Part shown: one piece after another, positions 48,226 through 57,290 of the stretch | How positions within the stretch are numbered: the stretch's first letter is position 1 | Layout: each line of letters begins with the position of its first letter | From: an uncultured Roseovarius sp. | GTDB lineage: Bacteria; Pseudomonadota; Alphaproteobacteria; Rhodobacterales; Rhodobacteraceae | Direction of reading: 5' to 3' | Assembly (NCBI RefSeq): GCF_947259555.1 | Contig: NZ_CAMYMD010000012.1 | Coordinates: forward strand, 31,160-95,159 | DNA: 64,000 bases | Translations under genes and position numbers: made by a program | Notes under the pieces: model-generated | The model's input: the letters and a program-made list of their open reading frames with translations, nothing else | Databases searched by the model: none | Told to the model about the DNA's origin: nothing

Positions 48226-49111
48226 CAGGCGCGCTCTCGTCCTTGAGCAGCAAAAGCAGCGCAACAACCGTAAGTCCGACGCCCATCAATACCATGACCG
48301 GCGGCAATGGATGCCCGAGCGCTGCCTGCCAGATCGCAACCCATGTGGGTGTCAGATAGGTATACGCCATCACTTTGGCGCTCGGCAGATTGAGGCTGGC
48401 GAATTGCATCAACACGAATGTCATCGCCGTCGCAAAGACGGCGGTGTACAGGATCGTGACCCAGACGATTGGCGGCAGGCCCGCCCAGTCGGTCGCGCGG
48501 ATATCGCCCCAACCCGCCACCGTCACCAGCAATGCCGCCCCGAGCATGGTGCCGAACGAGAAAACCACCGGCCGTTCACCACGATTGAGCATGCGAACCA
48601 ACGGGATGTAGACCGCATGTGCTGCGCAGCCCCAAAGGTAGATCATCTCGCCGCGTCCGACCTCGAACGCCGTCAGAGCGCCCCAATCGGCGCGAAAGAT
48701 CACCCAGAGCGCCCCCAGCGCACCGACCGCCAGCGCCAGCGCCATGCGCGACGTCGTGCGTTGACGCAAGAGAGCATAGCCCGCCAGTCCGGCCATGATT
48801 GGCGTAAGAGTGAAGACCGCCGCCGCAGAAACCGGCGGCGCCGTCTTGAGGCCCTCGAACATCAACAGGAAATATAGCCCCATTGCCCCGCCCAGCAGCA
48901 GGTAGCGCCAGGGCGCATGCCAGGTCTCACGTGGAATCCCCGTGCTCGTCATCGCGCCAACGCCCAATATGACCGCAGCCAGCACAAAGCGCGGCGCGTT
49001 CAGCGCCGCCGGCTCGACATGCTGCGCCGCCATCGAGCCAAGTGCAAAAGATCCGGCCACAAGCCCCGAAAAGCACAGCATCGCCAGATGTCCCTTGAGA
49101 TCCGGCGTCAT
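48218..49111 (-). CDS. DMT-superfamily EamA exporter
   Basis: The 297-residue product has about ten membrane helices in two EamA repeats (ALNAPRFVLAAVILGVG and MAYTYLTPTWVAIWQAALG mark the repeat ends). Drug/metabolite exporters of this type carry amino acids, drugs or other small molecules; the substrate is not predictable. The ATG at 49111 overlaps the LysR regulator stop as ATGA, so exporter and regulator form one leftward operon. Confidence 0.87.
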   Translation of the reverse strand: MTPDLKGHLAMLCFSGLVAGSFALGSMAAQHVEPAALNAPRFVLAAVILGVGAMTSTGIPRETWHAPWRYLLLGGAMGLYFLLMFEGLKTAPPVSAAAVFTLTPIMAGLAGYALLRQRTTSRMALALAVGALGALWVIFRADWGALTAFEVGRGEMIYLWGCAAHAVYIPLVRMLNRGERPVVFSFGTMLGAALLVTVAGWGDIRATDWAGLPPIVWVTILYTAVFATAMTFVLMQFASLNLPSAKVMAYTYLTPTWVAIWQAALGHPLPPVMVLMGVGLTVVALLLLLKDESAPVR

Positions 49112-49989
49112 TGCGTCGGCCACATCTTGGACCGCTCCTTGAGAAAGCTGAGAAACGCCTGCACCTTGGTCGTGCGGTGCAGATCCATGTGAGTGACCAG
49201 CCACAGCGGCGCAGCCCATTCCGGCTTGGACTCCATCACCCGCACCAGCCCCGGCACCTCCGCCGCCTGCAACACCGAGGTAAACCCGATCCCCGCCCCC
49301 GCAAGGATCGCGTTGCGCTGCGCATGCACGTCGCCCGACCGAAAGACGATATTCTCACCCGGCACATTGTCCTGCAACCAGCGGTGAAACGGCGCGCGGG
49401 TCTTGGGGTCATCGGCCCCGATAAAGCGATGCTTCGGAAAATCTTCACAACCATTCGGGATACCGTAGCGGTCAACGTAGACGTCACTGGCATAAAGCGT
49501 GAATTGCTGCTCGAAAAACGGCTGTACCACGTTGTCGGGCTGATCGGGCACCGCGCCTGCCCGGATCGCCACATGCGCCTCGCCATATTCCAGCCGAAAC
49601 AGACGGTCCCCGGTCAGGTAGCGCACCACCAGATCGGGATACCCCTGCTGAAACTCCGCCAGCACCGGGGCAAGCAGATGGCTCAAGCCCCCGATCGAGG
49701 TCACCACCAGCTCGCCCGACACGTCATTGCCGCGCCCCTTGATCCGGCCTGCCAGTTGATTGAATTGATCGTCGGTCGCCTGCGCCACGCGCAACAGGTC
49801 ATCCCCGGCCTCGGTCGGCGTATAGCCCCGCGCATGCCGCTGAAACAGCTTCACCCCCAGCCGCTCCTCCAGCGCGTCGATATGGCGGATGACGGTGGCA
49901 TGATGCACGCCCAGCACCTCCGCCGCCCCGCTCACCGTACCGACCCGCGCCACGTTATAGGCGGTCCGCACCTCGTCCCAATTGTCCAT
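49108..49989 (-). CDS. LysR-family transcriptional regulator
   Basis: The 293-residue product has the N-terminal LysR helix-turn-helix (MDNWDEVRTAYNVARVGTVS, then HHATVIRHIDALEERLGVKLF) and a C-terminal effector domain (LVVTSIGGLSHLLAPVLAEF). The start ATG 49989 follows from the helix-turn-helix; longer frames upstream lack support. It probably controls the downstream exporter gene; its ligand is unknown. It is divergent from a small membrane protein gene 117 bases away. Confidence 0.9.
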   Translation of the reverse strand: MDNWDEVRTAYNVARVGTVSGAAEVLGVHHATVIRHIDALEERLGVKLFQRHARGYTPTEAGDDLLRVAQATDDQFNQLAGRIKGRGNDVSGELVVTSIGGLSHLLAPVLAEFQQGYPDLVVRYLTGDRLFRLEYGEAHVAIRAGAVPDQPDNVVQPFFEQQFTLYASDVYVDRYGIPNGCEDFPKHRFIGADDPKTRAPFHRWLQDNVPGENIVFRSGDVHAQRNAILAGAGIGFTSVLQAAEVPGLVRVMESKPEWAAPLWLVTHMDLHRTTKVQAFLSFLKERSKMWPTQ

Positions 49990-50106
49990 CACACCGATCA
50001 CCCTGTCCGCTTGTTCTCTGGCCGCGCAACTATGCGGCGGCCTCACGACAGTTGCAATCATCCGAGCGGCGCGTATCCTCCGGCATCGCTGCTCCGGGAC
50101 GCCCCC

Positions 50107-50637
50107 ATGAAGATCACCCGCACCACCCCCGATCTGCTGATCGCCCAAGAGATACCGTGGTTCATCGCGGTGATGCTCTCGCTCGGGCTGCTCCTCTTCG
50201 TGGGTGTGGGCCTGCTGGTCAGTTCGCAAACCCTCATCGGTGCCTTCGTGATGGGCGGCATCGGCGGCGGCATGTGCTTTGCCGCGATCTGCATCTTCGT
50301 CGAACGGCTGCAAATCATCCTCGACGCACGGGCGGGCACCGCCACCCTGCGCGCCCGCACCATCCTGCGTAGCCGGGAAACGGTGTTTGCGCTGCAAGAC
50401 CTCCTCGGTGCCACGGGCGAATCAACGCTGTCGGGCGGCACCACAAGCGATGATCCCGCCCGCGTCCGCCGCAAACTGCACCGCCCCTCGCTGGTCCTGT
50501 CCGACGGCGCGGGCGGCGAGGTGCTACACCCGATCACCGAGATCTACGACAGCAGTTCCACCTCGGGCACGGTCGTGCGCGCGATCAACGACTGGCTGAC
50601 GCAACTGCGCTGCACCGATGCCGCCCCGCCCGCTTGA
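50107..50637 (+). CDS. Two-helix membrane protein, unknown
   Basis: The 176-residue product has a short N-terminus, two membrane helices (about 15-37 and 42-66), and a cytosolic tail with TLRARTILRSRETVFALQDL and GEVLHPITEIYDSSSTSG. The hydrophobic pair followed by beta-rich soluble sequence suggests a small regulatory or stress membrane protein. No family is recognised. It is read rightward from ATG 50107, divergent from the LysR gene. A longer frame in the same register crosses that gene antisense and is rejected. Confidence 0.7.
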   Translation: MKITRTTPDLLIAQEIPWFIAVMLSLGLLLFVGVGLLVSSQTLIGAFVMGGIGGGMCFAAICIFVERLQIILDARAGTATLRARTILRSRETVFALQDLLGATGESTLSGGTTSDDPARVRRKLHRPSLVLSDGAGGEVLHPITEIYDSSSTSGTVVRAINDWLTQLRCTDAAPPA

Positions 50638-50675
50638 CTCGCCCGCCCCGCGCGCGTAAACGCCACCCCAACACC

Positions 50676-50715
50676 CCGGAAGCCGCATGCTTCCGGTCCC
50701 GGGCGCGGTCCGGGA
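50676..50715. repeat. Tandem hairpins between a membrane protein gene and ffh
   Basis: Two hairpins lie side by side: CCGGAAGC-CGCAT-GCTTCCGG (8-base stem) and TCCCGG-GCGCGGT-CCGGGA (6-base stem), separated by nothing. They occupy the 179-base gap before ffh. The sequence looks like a degenerate intergenic repeat (REP-type). It could also terminate the upstream gene, but no T-run follows. Confidence 0.55.
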
Positions 50716-50816
50716 TCGCCCCCCGTCAGCGCGTTGCGCCCACGGGGGCGTTTATCGTTTGAACCGTCGCCCCTATATCGGGTGACAGATGAGCAACCGG
50801 CGAAGGAGCCCGAGTG

Positions 50817-52313
50817 ATGTTTGAAAATCTGTCCGAACGCCTCTCCGGCGTCCTCGACCGGCTGACCAAGCAGGGCGCGCTCTCCGAAGAGGATGTCAAG
50901 ACCGCCCTGCGCGAGGTGCGTGTGGCGCTGCTGGAGGCCGACGTCTCGCTGCCCGTCGCCCGCGACTTCATCAAGAAGGTGGAAAAAGAGGCCACCGGTC
51001 AGGCGGTCACCAAATCGGTGACGCCGGGCCAGCAGGTCGTCAAGATCGTCCATGACGCCCTGATCGAGACGCTGCGCGGGACCGAAGACCCCGGCGCCCT
51101 CAAGATCGACAACCCGCCCGCGCCGATCCTGATGGTCGGCCTGCAGGGCTCGGGCAAGACCACCACCACCGCCAAGCTTGCCAAGCGCCTGAAAGAGCGT
51201 GACGGCAAGAAGGTGCTGATGGCGTCGCTCGACGTCAACCGCCCGGCGGCGATGGAACAGCTCGCGATCCTGGGCAACCAGATCGGCGTCGACACCCTGC
51301 CCATCGTCAAGGGCGAAGACCCGGTTGCCATCGCCAAACGCGCCAAGACGCAGGCCTCGCTTGGTGGCTATGACGTCTACATGCTCGATACCGCCGGTCG
51401 CCTGCACATCGACACCGACCTGATCGCGCAGGCCGCAGCGGTGCGCGATGTCGCCAACCCGCGCGAGACGCTGCTGGTCGTCGATGGCCTGACCGGCCAG
51501 GACGCCGTCAACGTTGCGACAGAGTTTGACGACAAGATCGGCGTCACCGGCGTCGTCCTCACCCGGATGGACGGCGACGGACGCGGCGGCGCGGCCCTCT
51601 CGATGCGCGCCGTTACCGGCAAGCCGATCCGCTTCGTCGGCTTGGGCGAAAAGATGGACGCCATCGAGACCTTCGAGCCCGAGCGCATAGCCGGCCGCAT
51701 CCTCGGCATGGGCGACATCGTGGCGCTGGTAGAAAAGGCGCAGGAAACCATCGAGGCCGAACAGGCCGAACGCATGATGCGCCGCATGGCCAAAGGTCAG
51801 TTCAACATGAACGACCTGCGCAGTCAGCTTGAACAGATGCAAAAGATGGGCGGCATGGAGGGCGTCATGGGGATGATGCCCGGCATGGGCAAGATGGCCA
51901 AGCAGGTGCAGGAGTCAGGCTTTGACGACAAGATGATCCTGCGCCAGATCGCCCTCATCCAGTCGATGACCAAGAAAGAACGCGCCAACCCCGCCCTGTT
52001 GCAGGCCAGCCGCAAGAAGCGCATCGCCAAGGGCGCCGGGCAAGAGGTGTCCGACCTCAACAAGCTGCTGAAGATGCACCGCCAGATGGCCGACATGATG
52101 AAGAAGATGGGCAAGGGCAAAGGCGGCATGATGAAACAGGCCATGAAGGGCATGTTCGGCAAGGGCGGCGGCATGCCCGACATGAACGACCCCAAGGCAA
52201 TGGAAGAGGCCGCCAAGGCCATGGGCGGCAAGCTGCCCGGTGGCTTGGGCGGCATGGGCGGCGGCGGCATGGGCCTGCCCCCCGGCCTCTCCGGCTTCGG
52301 CAAGAAGAAATAA
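50817..52313 (+). CDS. ffh: Signal recognition particle GTPase Ffh
   Basis: Ffh binds 4.5S RNA and targets inner-membrane proteins co-translationally. The 498-residue product has the N domain, the GTPase G1 loop GLQGSGKTTTTAKLAKRL, DTAGRLHIDT (G3) and TRMDGDGRGGAALS, and the Met-rich M domain from about 310 to the C-terminus, with multiple Met runs (GGMEGVMGMMPGMGKMAKQ) for signal-sequence and RNA binding. ATG 50817 follows AAGGAG; a GTG 3 bases upstream is less likely. It leads the rightward translation operon. Confidence 0.98.
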   Translation: MFENLSERLSGVLDRLTKQGALSEEDVKTALREVRVALLEADVSLPVARDFIKKVEKEATGQAVTKSVTPGQQVVKIVHDALIETLRGTEDPGALKIDNPPAPILMVGLQGSGKTTTTAKLAKRLKERDGKKVLMASLDVNRPAAMEQLAILGNQIGVDTLPIVKGEDPVAIAKRAKTQASLGGYDVYMLDTAGRLHIDTDLIAQAAAVRDVANPRETLLVVDGLTGQDAVNVATEFDDKIGVTGVVLTRMDGDGRGGAALSMRAVTGKPIRFVGLGEKMDAIETFEPERIAGRILGMGDIVALVEKAQETIEAEQAERMMRRMAKGQFNMNDLRSQLEQMQKMGGMEGVMGMMPGMGKMAKQVQESGFDDKMILRQIALIQSMTKKERANPALLQASRKKRIAKGAGQEVSDLNKLLKMHRQMADMMKKMGKGKGGMMKQAMKGMFGKGGGMPDMNDPKAMEEAAKAMGGKLPGGLGGMGGGGMGLPPGLSGFGKKK

Positions 52314-52388
52314 CGTCATGCTTTCAGCGTTCCCCAAATACTCAAATCCGACCACGCAACCGGCATGCCGCCGGGGAAAGGCGAGGCC

Positions 52389-52955
52389 ATGACCCTCACC
52401 CAGGCCCCAGAACTCGAAACACCGCGCCTGATCCTGCGCGGACCGGAGCCGCAAGATATCGAGCCTATGATTGAATTTCTGCTCGATAAGGACCGCGCGG
52501 GCGGTTTCGGCGCGGCGGCCAATCGCGGCGAGGCATGGCGCTGGTTTGTGCTCAACGTCGGCCATTGGCATATCCATGGCTACGGGTACTTCACGATCGA
52601 AATGAAGGACACAGGCAAGACCGCCGGGATCACTGGCATCTGGAACCCCGAAGGCTGGCCCGAGCCCGAGCTGGGCTGGGTGGTCTTCGATGGCTTCGAG
52701 GGCAAGGGCATCGCCTACGAGGCGGCGGCCCGGGCCCGGCGCTATGCCTATGAAGACCTGAGTTTTGACACGCTGACGTCGAACATCGTACCGGGCAACA
52801 GCCGCTCCATCGCCCTGGCCGAACGCTTGGGAGCCTCGTTCGAGCGCGAATACGAAAACATCCATATGGGCCACGACCTGCTCTATCGTCATCCCGGGCC
52901 CGACACGACCCCGGACGGCGACGATGACGACGGCTCGGTCGAGGCTTACGCATGA
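52389..52955 (+). CDS. GNAT-family N-acetyltransferase (paralogue 1)
   Basis: The 188-residue product is a GNAT acetyltransferase: LETPRLILRGPEPQDIE (N-terminal strand), AGITGIWNPEGW (motif A region) and SNIVPGNSRSIALAERLGAS (CoA-binding loop and helix). A second, similar GNAT follows immediately with a 4-base overlap; both share the E-T-x-R-L-I/V-L-R-G-P-E opening, so they are probably tandem paralogues. The acetylated target is unknown. It begins at ATG 52389 behind AAGGCGAGG. Confidence 0.9.
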   Translation: MTLTQAPELETPRLILRGPEPQDIEPMIEFLLDKDRAGGFGAAANRGEAWRWFVLNVGHWHIHGYGYFTIEMKDTGKTAGITGIWNPEGWPEPELGWVVFDGFEGKGIAYEAAARARRYAYEDLSFDTLTSNIVPGNSRSIALAERLGASFEREYENIHMGHDLLYRHPGPDTTPDGDDDDGSVEAYA

Positions 52956-53560
52956 CCACCTACCCCGACATCCCGGTGATCGAGACCCGGCGCCTCGTGC
53001 TGCGCGGCCCCGAGGTGGGCGATTACCCGGATTTCAAGGCGACCTTCGCCTCCTACCGCTCACGTTTCATGGGCGGGCCGCTCAATGGCTACGAGGCGTG
53101 GATGCTCTACGCCGCCGAGATCGGCCATTGGGCGGTGCGCGGCTTCGGCATGTGGATGATCCACGACAAAGAGACGGACGAGACCTACGGCATGGCCGGC
53201 GGCTGGTTCCCCGCCAAATGGCCCGAGCGCGAGATCGCCTGGATCATCTGGCCCGACAAGGCGGGCAAGGGCTATGCGCTCGAAGCCACCCACGCCGTGC
53301 GCCGCCATTTCTACGAGCGCCAGGGCTGGGAGGCGGCGGTCAGCTATATCGACCCCAAGAACCTCGACAGCATCCGGCTGGCCGAGCGTCTCGGCTGCAC
53401 CAAGGATCATGACGCCGCCACCATCGACGGCTCGGACGCAGTCTATCGCCACCCGGCGCCGTCGGCCGCCGCCTCGGGGCAGCTGCGCGACGGGATCGAG
53501 CTTGAGATTGATCATTATTGCGACCCGATGTTCAAGCCAAAGGGGATGCCCATTGACTGA
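52952..53560 (+). CDS. GNAT-family N-acetyltransferase (paralogue 2)
   Basis: The 202-residue product is a second GNAT with the opening VIETRRLVLRGPEVGDYPDF, GMWMIHDKETDETYGMAGGW and a CoA-binding helix near SIRLAERLGCTKDHDA. It overlaps the preceding GNAT stop as ATGA, and the shared opening indicates tandem duplication before divergence. Substrate unknown. Both precede chorismate mutase and rpsP, so they may ride on the ffh transcript. Confidence 0.9.
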   Translation: MTTYPDIPVIETRRLVLRGPEVGDYPDFKATFASYRSRFMGGPLNGYEAWMLYAAEIGHWAVRGFGMWMIHDKETDETYGMAGGWFPAKWPEREIAWIIWPDKAGKGYALEATHAVRRHFYERQGWEAAVSYIDPKNLDSIRLAERLGCTKDHDAATIDGSDAVYRHPAPSAAASGQLRDGIELEIDHYCDPMFKPKGMPID

Positions 53561-53646
53561 CATGAGCCTGACCCGCGCACCGACGCGATACCGACGGAAT
53601 ACCGACGTGATACAGCCCCGCATGTTCGCCGCCCGGGAGAACCGCC

Positions 53647-53943
53647 ATGACCAGTGACGCCACCCGTGCCGCAGCCTTTCTGGCCGAGCACCGCGAGAGC
53701 ATCGACCGCCTCGACGCGATCCTCGTCTTCACCCTGGCCGAGCGGTTCAAGCACACCCAGGCGGTGGGCAAGCTCAAGGCCGAACACGACCTTCCCCCGT
53801 CCGATCCGGCGCGCGAAGCCGCGCAGATCGAGCGGCTCGAAGACCTGGCGACCTCCGCCGACCTTGACCCGGAATTCGCCCGTGAATTCCTCAACTTCAT
53901 CATCGCCGAGGTGATCAGGCATCACCAGAAGCATCAATCGTAG
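53647..53943 (+). CDS. Chorismate mutase, AroQ type
   Basis: The 98-residue product is a small all-helical AroQ chorismate mutase, which rearranges chorismate to prephenate for Phe and Tyr. It has IDRLDAILVFTLAERFKHTQ (Arg- and Lys-bearing first helix), VGKLKAEHDLPPSDPARE, and EFLNFIIAEVIRHHQ in the last helix. The order of charged residues matches AroQ monomers. It lies between the GNAT pair and rpsP; the operon placement may be incidental. Confidence 0.85.
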   Translation: MTSDATRAAAFLAEHRESIDRLDAILVFTLAERFKHTQAVGKLKAEHDLPPSDPAREAAQIERLEDLATSADLDPEFAREFLNFIIAEVIRHHQKHQS

Positions 53944-53962
53944 GGTGGGGCTCGACCCCACC
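53944..53962. repeat. GGTGGGG-type hairpin before rpsP
   Basis: A 7-base stem GGTGGGG / CCCCACC with a 5-base CTCGA loop sits directly after the chorismate mutase stop and 29 bases before rpsP. It could be a leader/attenuator or an intergenic repeat. There is no T-run, so it is not a strong terminator. Confidence 0.5.
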
Positions 53963-53991
53963 AAACCCCCGCCATTAAAGGAGAATATCAA

Positions 53992-54366
53992 ATGGCCATG
54001 AAAATCCGTCTCGCCCGTGCTGGCTCGAAAAAGCGCCCCTTCTATCGCATCGTGGCGACTGACAGCCGCATGCCGCGCGATGGCCGCTTCATCGAGAAGC
54101 TGGGCACCTACAACCCGCTCCTGCCCAAGGACAGCGAAGACCGCGTGAAGATGGACGTGGAGCGCATCCAGCACTGGCTGGCGCAGGGCGCACAGCCCAC
54201 CGACCGCATCAGCCGCATGCTCGAGGCCGCAGGCGTGATCGCCAAGAAAGAGCGCGCCAACCTGAAAAAGGCCGTGCCGGGCAAAAAGGCGCAAGACCGC
54301 GCCGAAGAGAAAGCCTCCAAGGCCGCCGCCGCCGCCGAAGCAGCGAACGCGCCTGCCGAAGAGTAA
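53992..54366 (+). CDS. rpsP: Ribosomal protein S16
   Basis: S16 (RpsP) binds 16S rRNA early in 30S assembly. The 124-residue product has the S16 core [39 protein letters not shown], and [17 protein letters not shown], then an Ala/Lys/Glu-rich tail ([19 protein letters not shown]) longer than in E. coli but common in alphaproteobacteria. AAAGGAGAA precedes ATG 53992. bluB follows 18 bases after its stop, then rimM and trmD, giving the rpsP-rimM-trmD-rplS order with bluB inserted. Confidence 0.97.
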   Translation: MAMKIRLARAGSKKRPFYRIVATDSRMPRDGRFIEKLGTYNPLLPKDSEDRVKMDVERIQHWLAQGAQPTDRISRMLEAAGVIAKKERANLKKAVPGKKAQDRAEEKASKAAAAAEAANAPAEE

Positions 54367-54384
54367 GACAGGCAAGGCACTGGA

Positions 54385-55014
54385 ATGTCAGAGTTTTCCC
54401 AAGACTTCCAGACCAAATTGCGCGATCTCATGCGGTGGCGGCGCGACGTGCGCCGCTTCCGCAGGGACGCCGTGGACGAGGCTGTGCTGCGGGACTGCCT
54501 CGACACGTTCCTGCTCTCTCCCTCCGTGGGGCTAAGCGAGCCATGGCGCGTGATCAGGGTGCAATCCCCCGGGGCGCGCGCCGCGGCACTCGCCAATTTC
54601 TCTACTGCCAACGCCCGCGCCCTGTCAGGCTACAGTGGCGACAAGGCACGTCTCTACAGCGGCTTGAAACTCTCTGGCATGCAAGAGGCACCGGTGCAGT
54701 TGGCGATCTACAGTGACGAGGGCACCGACAAGGGCGCGGGCCTTGGCGCCGGTACGATGCCTGAGATGCGGCGCTATTCCGTTGTAGGGGCGATCACCCA
54801 TTTCTGGCTCGCCGCGCGTGCGCAGGGTCTCGGTGTGGGCTGGGTCTCGATTTTGGACGCGGATCAATTGTCGCGTGACTTGGATGTGCCAGATGACTGG
54901 GCTCTGGTCGCGTATCTCTGCGTTGGCTGGCCCGAGGACGACAGCGACACGCCGGAACTGGAGCAAGCGGGATGGGAAACCCGCCGCGCCAGCCTGCCGA
55001 CAGAGGTGCGCTGA
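54385..55014 (+). CDS. bluB: 5,6-dimethylbenzimidazole synthase
   Basis: BluB turns FMNH2 and O2 into 5,6-dimethylbenzimidazole, the lower ligand of vitamin B12. The 209-residue product is nitroreductase-like: RWRRDVRRFRRDAVDE, PSVGLSEPWRVIRV, KLSGMQEAPVQLAIYSDE, and a C-terminal GVGWVSILDADQLSR. The PSVGLSEPWR region matches the family's flavin/substrate site. It sits between rpsP and rimM with short spacings, so its transcription is likely tied to translation genes, an unusual location for a B12 gene. No cobalamin riboswitch precedes it. Confidence 0.92.
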   Translation: MSEFSQDFQTKLRDLMRWRRDVRRFRRDAVDEAVLRDCLDTFLLSPSVGLSEPWRVIRVQSPGARAAALANFSTANARALSGYSGDKARLYSGLKLSGMQEAPVQLAIYSDEGTDKGAGLGAGTMPEMRRYSVVGAITHFWLAARAQGLGVGWVSILDADQLSRDLDVPDDWALVAYLCVGWPEDDSDTPELEQAGWETRRASLPTEVR

Positions 55015-55090
55015 GCATGCCAAGCAAGAGATTGCAAAACTATGACCGTCAGCCGATCATGAGGCACCGCAATAACCCGGAGATCATCGC

Positions 55091-55600
55091 ATGAGCGACA
55101 GCGATCGTATTTGCGTCGGTGCAATTGGCGGTGCCTTTGGCGTGAAGGGCGAAGTGCGGCTCAAGAGCTTTACCGCCACGCCCGAGGACATCGCAAGCTA
55201 TAGCCCGCTCGCCTCCGAGGATGGCACACGCCGGTTCGACATCACCCTCACCGGGCAGACAAAGAACGGCTTTACCGCCCGGCTTTCGGGTGTGACCAGC
55301 AAAGAAGCCGCCGACGCGCTACGGGGCACTCGCCTCCATGCGGAGCGGTCGCAACTGCCCAACCTGCCGGACGATGAGTTTTACCATGCCGATCTCATCG
55401 GACTCTCGGTCTTTGACACCGGCGGTACGTTCTTGGGACAGGTGCGGGCGGTGCTCAATCATGGTGCGACAGACCTGCTGGAAATCCATGGGCCCGACCT
55501 CAAGTCAACCGTCCTTTTGCCGTTCACCCTTGAGGCCGTTCCGACGGTAGATCTCACCGCAGGCCGCATCATCGCCGATCCGCCAGAGGGGCTGATATGA
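55091..55600 (+). CDS. rimM: 16S rRNA processing protein RimM
   Basis: RimM assists 30S maturation and binds S19. The 169-residue product has the N-terminal RimM domain ([20 protein letters not shown]) and the C-terminal PRC-barrel ([20 protein letters not shown]), with [20 protein letters not shown] near the end. It is separated from bluB by 76 bases and overlaps trmD as ATGA. Confidence 0.97.
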   Translation: MSDSDRICVGAIGGAFGVKGEVRLKSFTATPEDIASYSPLASEDGTRRFDITLTGQTKNGFTARLSGVTSKEAADALRGTRLHAERSQLPNLPDDEFYHADLIGLSVFDTGGTFLGQVRAVLNHGATDLLEIHGPDLKSTVLLPFTLEAVPTVDLTAGRIIADPPEGLI

Positions 55601-56400
55601 ACAGCACTCCCCGCTCGCACGGGCGCAAGTCGATCCGCGCCACACATGAGCCCCGCGAGTTACTAACACCGACGCCAGAGCTGGCAGGCGTGTGGACCGC
55701 CCGCGTGATCACCCTTCTGCCACAAGCCTTCCCCGGCATCCTTGGCGAGAGCCTGACCGGGCGCGCGCTGCAAAATGGTCTTTGGGCGCTAGAACAAGTC
55801 GATCTGCGGGGATTTGGCGAAGGCCGCCATCGCAATGTCGATGACACCCCCGCAGGCGGCGGTGCCGGAATGGTCCTGCGTGCCGATGTGATGGGCCGGG
55901 CGATCGACGAGGCCATGACAGGCACGCCCCCCGGTTGGCCCCTGATCTATCTCAGCCCGCGCGGACGGCGCTTTGATCAGGCAATGGCGCGGCGTTTGTC
56001 AGAGGGGCCGGGCGTCACGCTCATTTGCGGCCGCTTTGAAGGGTTGGACGAACGGGTGATCGAACATTACGGGATCGAAGAGGTCTCGTTGGGCGACTTT
56101 GTCATGACCGGGGGCGAAATTGCCGCGCAGGCCATGATAGACGCGACTGTTCGGCTGCTCCCCGGTGTTCTGGGCAATGCCGAAAGCGTCGAGGACGAGA
56201 GCCATTCGAATGGCCTTTTGGAGCATCCCCAATACACCCGGCCTGCCGAGTGGAAAGGTCGTCCAATCCCCGAGATATTGACCTCTGGCGACCATGCACG
56301 GGTGGCGACATGGCGCCGCCAGATGTCCGAGCACCTGACCAAGGAACGCCGCCCGGACTTGTGGAGCCGGCACCTTCACGCCCAGCCTGACAAGGCTTGA
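55597..56400 (+). CDS. trmD: tRNA (guanine37-N1)-methyltransferase
   Basis: TrmD methylates G37 of several tRNAs to prevent frameshifting. The 267-residue product has a SPOUT fold: [38 protein letters not shown] (active-site loop), [35 protein letters not shown], and the trefoil-knot [20 protein letters not shown]. The N-terminal ~30 residues extend beyond the usual start (W-x-A-R-V-I), which is typical of alphaproteobacteria. It overlaps rimM by 4 bases, and a promoter for rplS lies at its 3' end. Confidence 0.97.
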   Translation: MNSTPRSHGRKSIRATHEPRELLTPTPELAGVWTARVITLLPQAFPGILGESLTGRALQNGLWALEQVDLRGFGEGRHRNVDDTPAGGGAGMVLRADVMGRAIDEAMTGTPPGWPLIYLSPRGRRFDQAMARRLSEGPGVTLICGRFEGLDERVIEHYGIEEVSLGDFVMTGGEIAAQAMIDATVRLLPGVLGNAESVEDESHSNGLLEHPQYTRPAEWKGRPIPEILTSGDHARVATWRRQMSEHLTKERRPDLWSRHLHAQPDKA

Positions 56401-56425
56401 TCCGCCTTTCGTTTGCTTCTATAGA
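56397..56425 (+). promoter_or_regulatory. Sigma-70-type promoter for rplS-rpmE
   Basis: The -35 hexamer TTGATC (56397-56402), a 17-base spacer and -10 TATAGA (56420-56425) match the housekeeping consensus at two mismatches or fewer per element. It overlaps the trmD stop, which would give rplS and rpmE their own transcript with a leader of about 217 bases. Confidence 0.6.
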
Positions 56426-56429
56426 CCGT

Positions 56430-56463
56430 CAGGTCTGGATTCGCTTGCGTGGGTCCGGACCTG
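56430..56463 (+). promoter_or_regulatory. Stem-loop at the 5' end of the rplS leader
   Basis: CAGGTCTGGA pairs with TCCGGACCTG (10 base pairs with one G-T wobble) around a 14-base loop, starting at the predicted transcription start. The remaining ~180 bases of the leader have no gene. Several ribosomal-protein genes carry structured leaders for autoregulation; this one is a candidate without homology evidence. Confidence 0.45.
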
Positions 56464-56649
56464 TTCGATATTGGCAGCACATTTCCGTCTGACTTTCTTC
56501 GGTCATCCGCGGCGGTGCCATCAAACAGATCAAATAGAATGACGACCTGACCTCTGGCGGGCGCAAGGCGAACCCGGAAGAAGACCGAGAGCTCTGAGGA
56601 CGCGAGACATCTTTGCGGAACAAACCGCAAGTAAATCAGGAGTGAAGCG

Positions 56650-57033
56650 ATGGATATTATCGCTCAGTTGGAGGCCGAACAGATCGCCTCGCTCGGGAAG
56701 GAAATTCCCGATTTCAAGGCCGGCGACACGATCCGCGTTGGCTATAAAGTGACCGAAGGCACCCGCACCCGCGTGCAGAACTTTGAAGGCGTCTGCATCA
56801 GCCGCAAGAATGGTCATGGCATTGCCGGATCGTTCACGGTGCGCAAGATCTCGTTTGGCGAAGGCGTCGAACGTATGTTCCCGCTCTATTCGACAAATAT
56901 CGAAAAGATCGAGGTCGTGCGCCGTGGCCGTGTGCGCCGCGCCAAGCTCTACTATCTGCGCTCGCGCCGTGGCAAATCGGCCCGCATCGCGGAGGACACC
57001 CATTACAAGCCCCTCAAGGGCAAGTCTGCGTAA
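56650..57033 (+). CDS. rplS: Ribosomal protein L19
   Basis: L19 sits at the 30S-50S interface. The 127-residue product has the family signatures [58 protein letters not shown] and [34 protein letters not shown] gives a good ribosome site before ATG 56650. It is followed by rpmE 11 bases later. Confidence 0.98.
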   Translation: MDIIAQLEAEQIASLGKEIPDFKAGDTIRVGYKVTEGTRTRVQNFEGVCISRKNGHGIAGSFTVRKISFGEGVERMFPLYSTNIEKIEVVRRGRVRRAKLYYLRSRRGKSARIAEDTHYKPLKGKSA

Positions 57034-57044
57034 GGACTGGCACG

Positions 57045-57266
57045 ATGAAAAAAGACATCCACCCCGATTATCACCTCATCGACGTCAAACTGACCGACGG
57101 AACCGTCGTGCAGATGCGCTCCACCTATGGGGCGGAGGGCGACACGCTCTCGCTCGATATCGATCCTTCGGTTCACCCGGCCTGGACCGGCGGTAACTCG
57201 CGCCTGATGGACGCGGGCGGCCGTGTGTCGAAGTTCAAGAACAAGTATGCCGGTCTCGGCTTCTAA
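57045..57266 (+). CDS. rpmE: Ribosomal protein L31
   Basis: L31 stabilises subunit contacts. The 73-residue product has [40 protein letters not shown] and HPAWTG, ending [13 protein letters not shown]. It lacks the four zinc-binding Cys, so it is the zinc-independent (C-minus) form. It ends the operon before a terminator. Confidence 0.97.
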   Translation: MKKDIHPDYHLIDVKLTDGTVVQMRSTYGAEGDTLSLDIDPSVHPAWTGGNSRLMDAGGRVSKFKNKYAGLGF

Positions 57267-57290
57267 AGCCGCTTGCCGCACAGCTAAAGA

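Noticed and set aside
54367..54384. Cobalamin riboswitch before bluB
   Set aside because: Only 18 bases separate bluB from rpsP and no B12-box is present.
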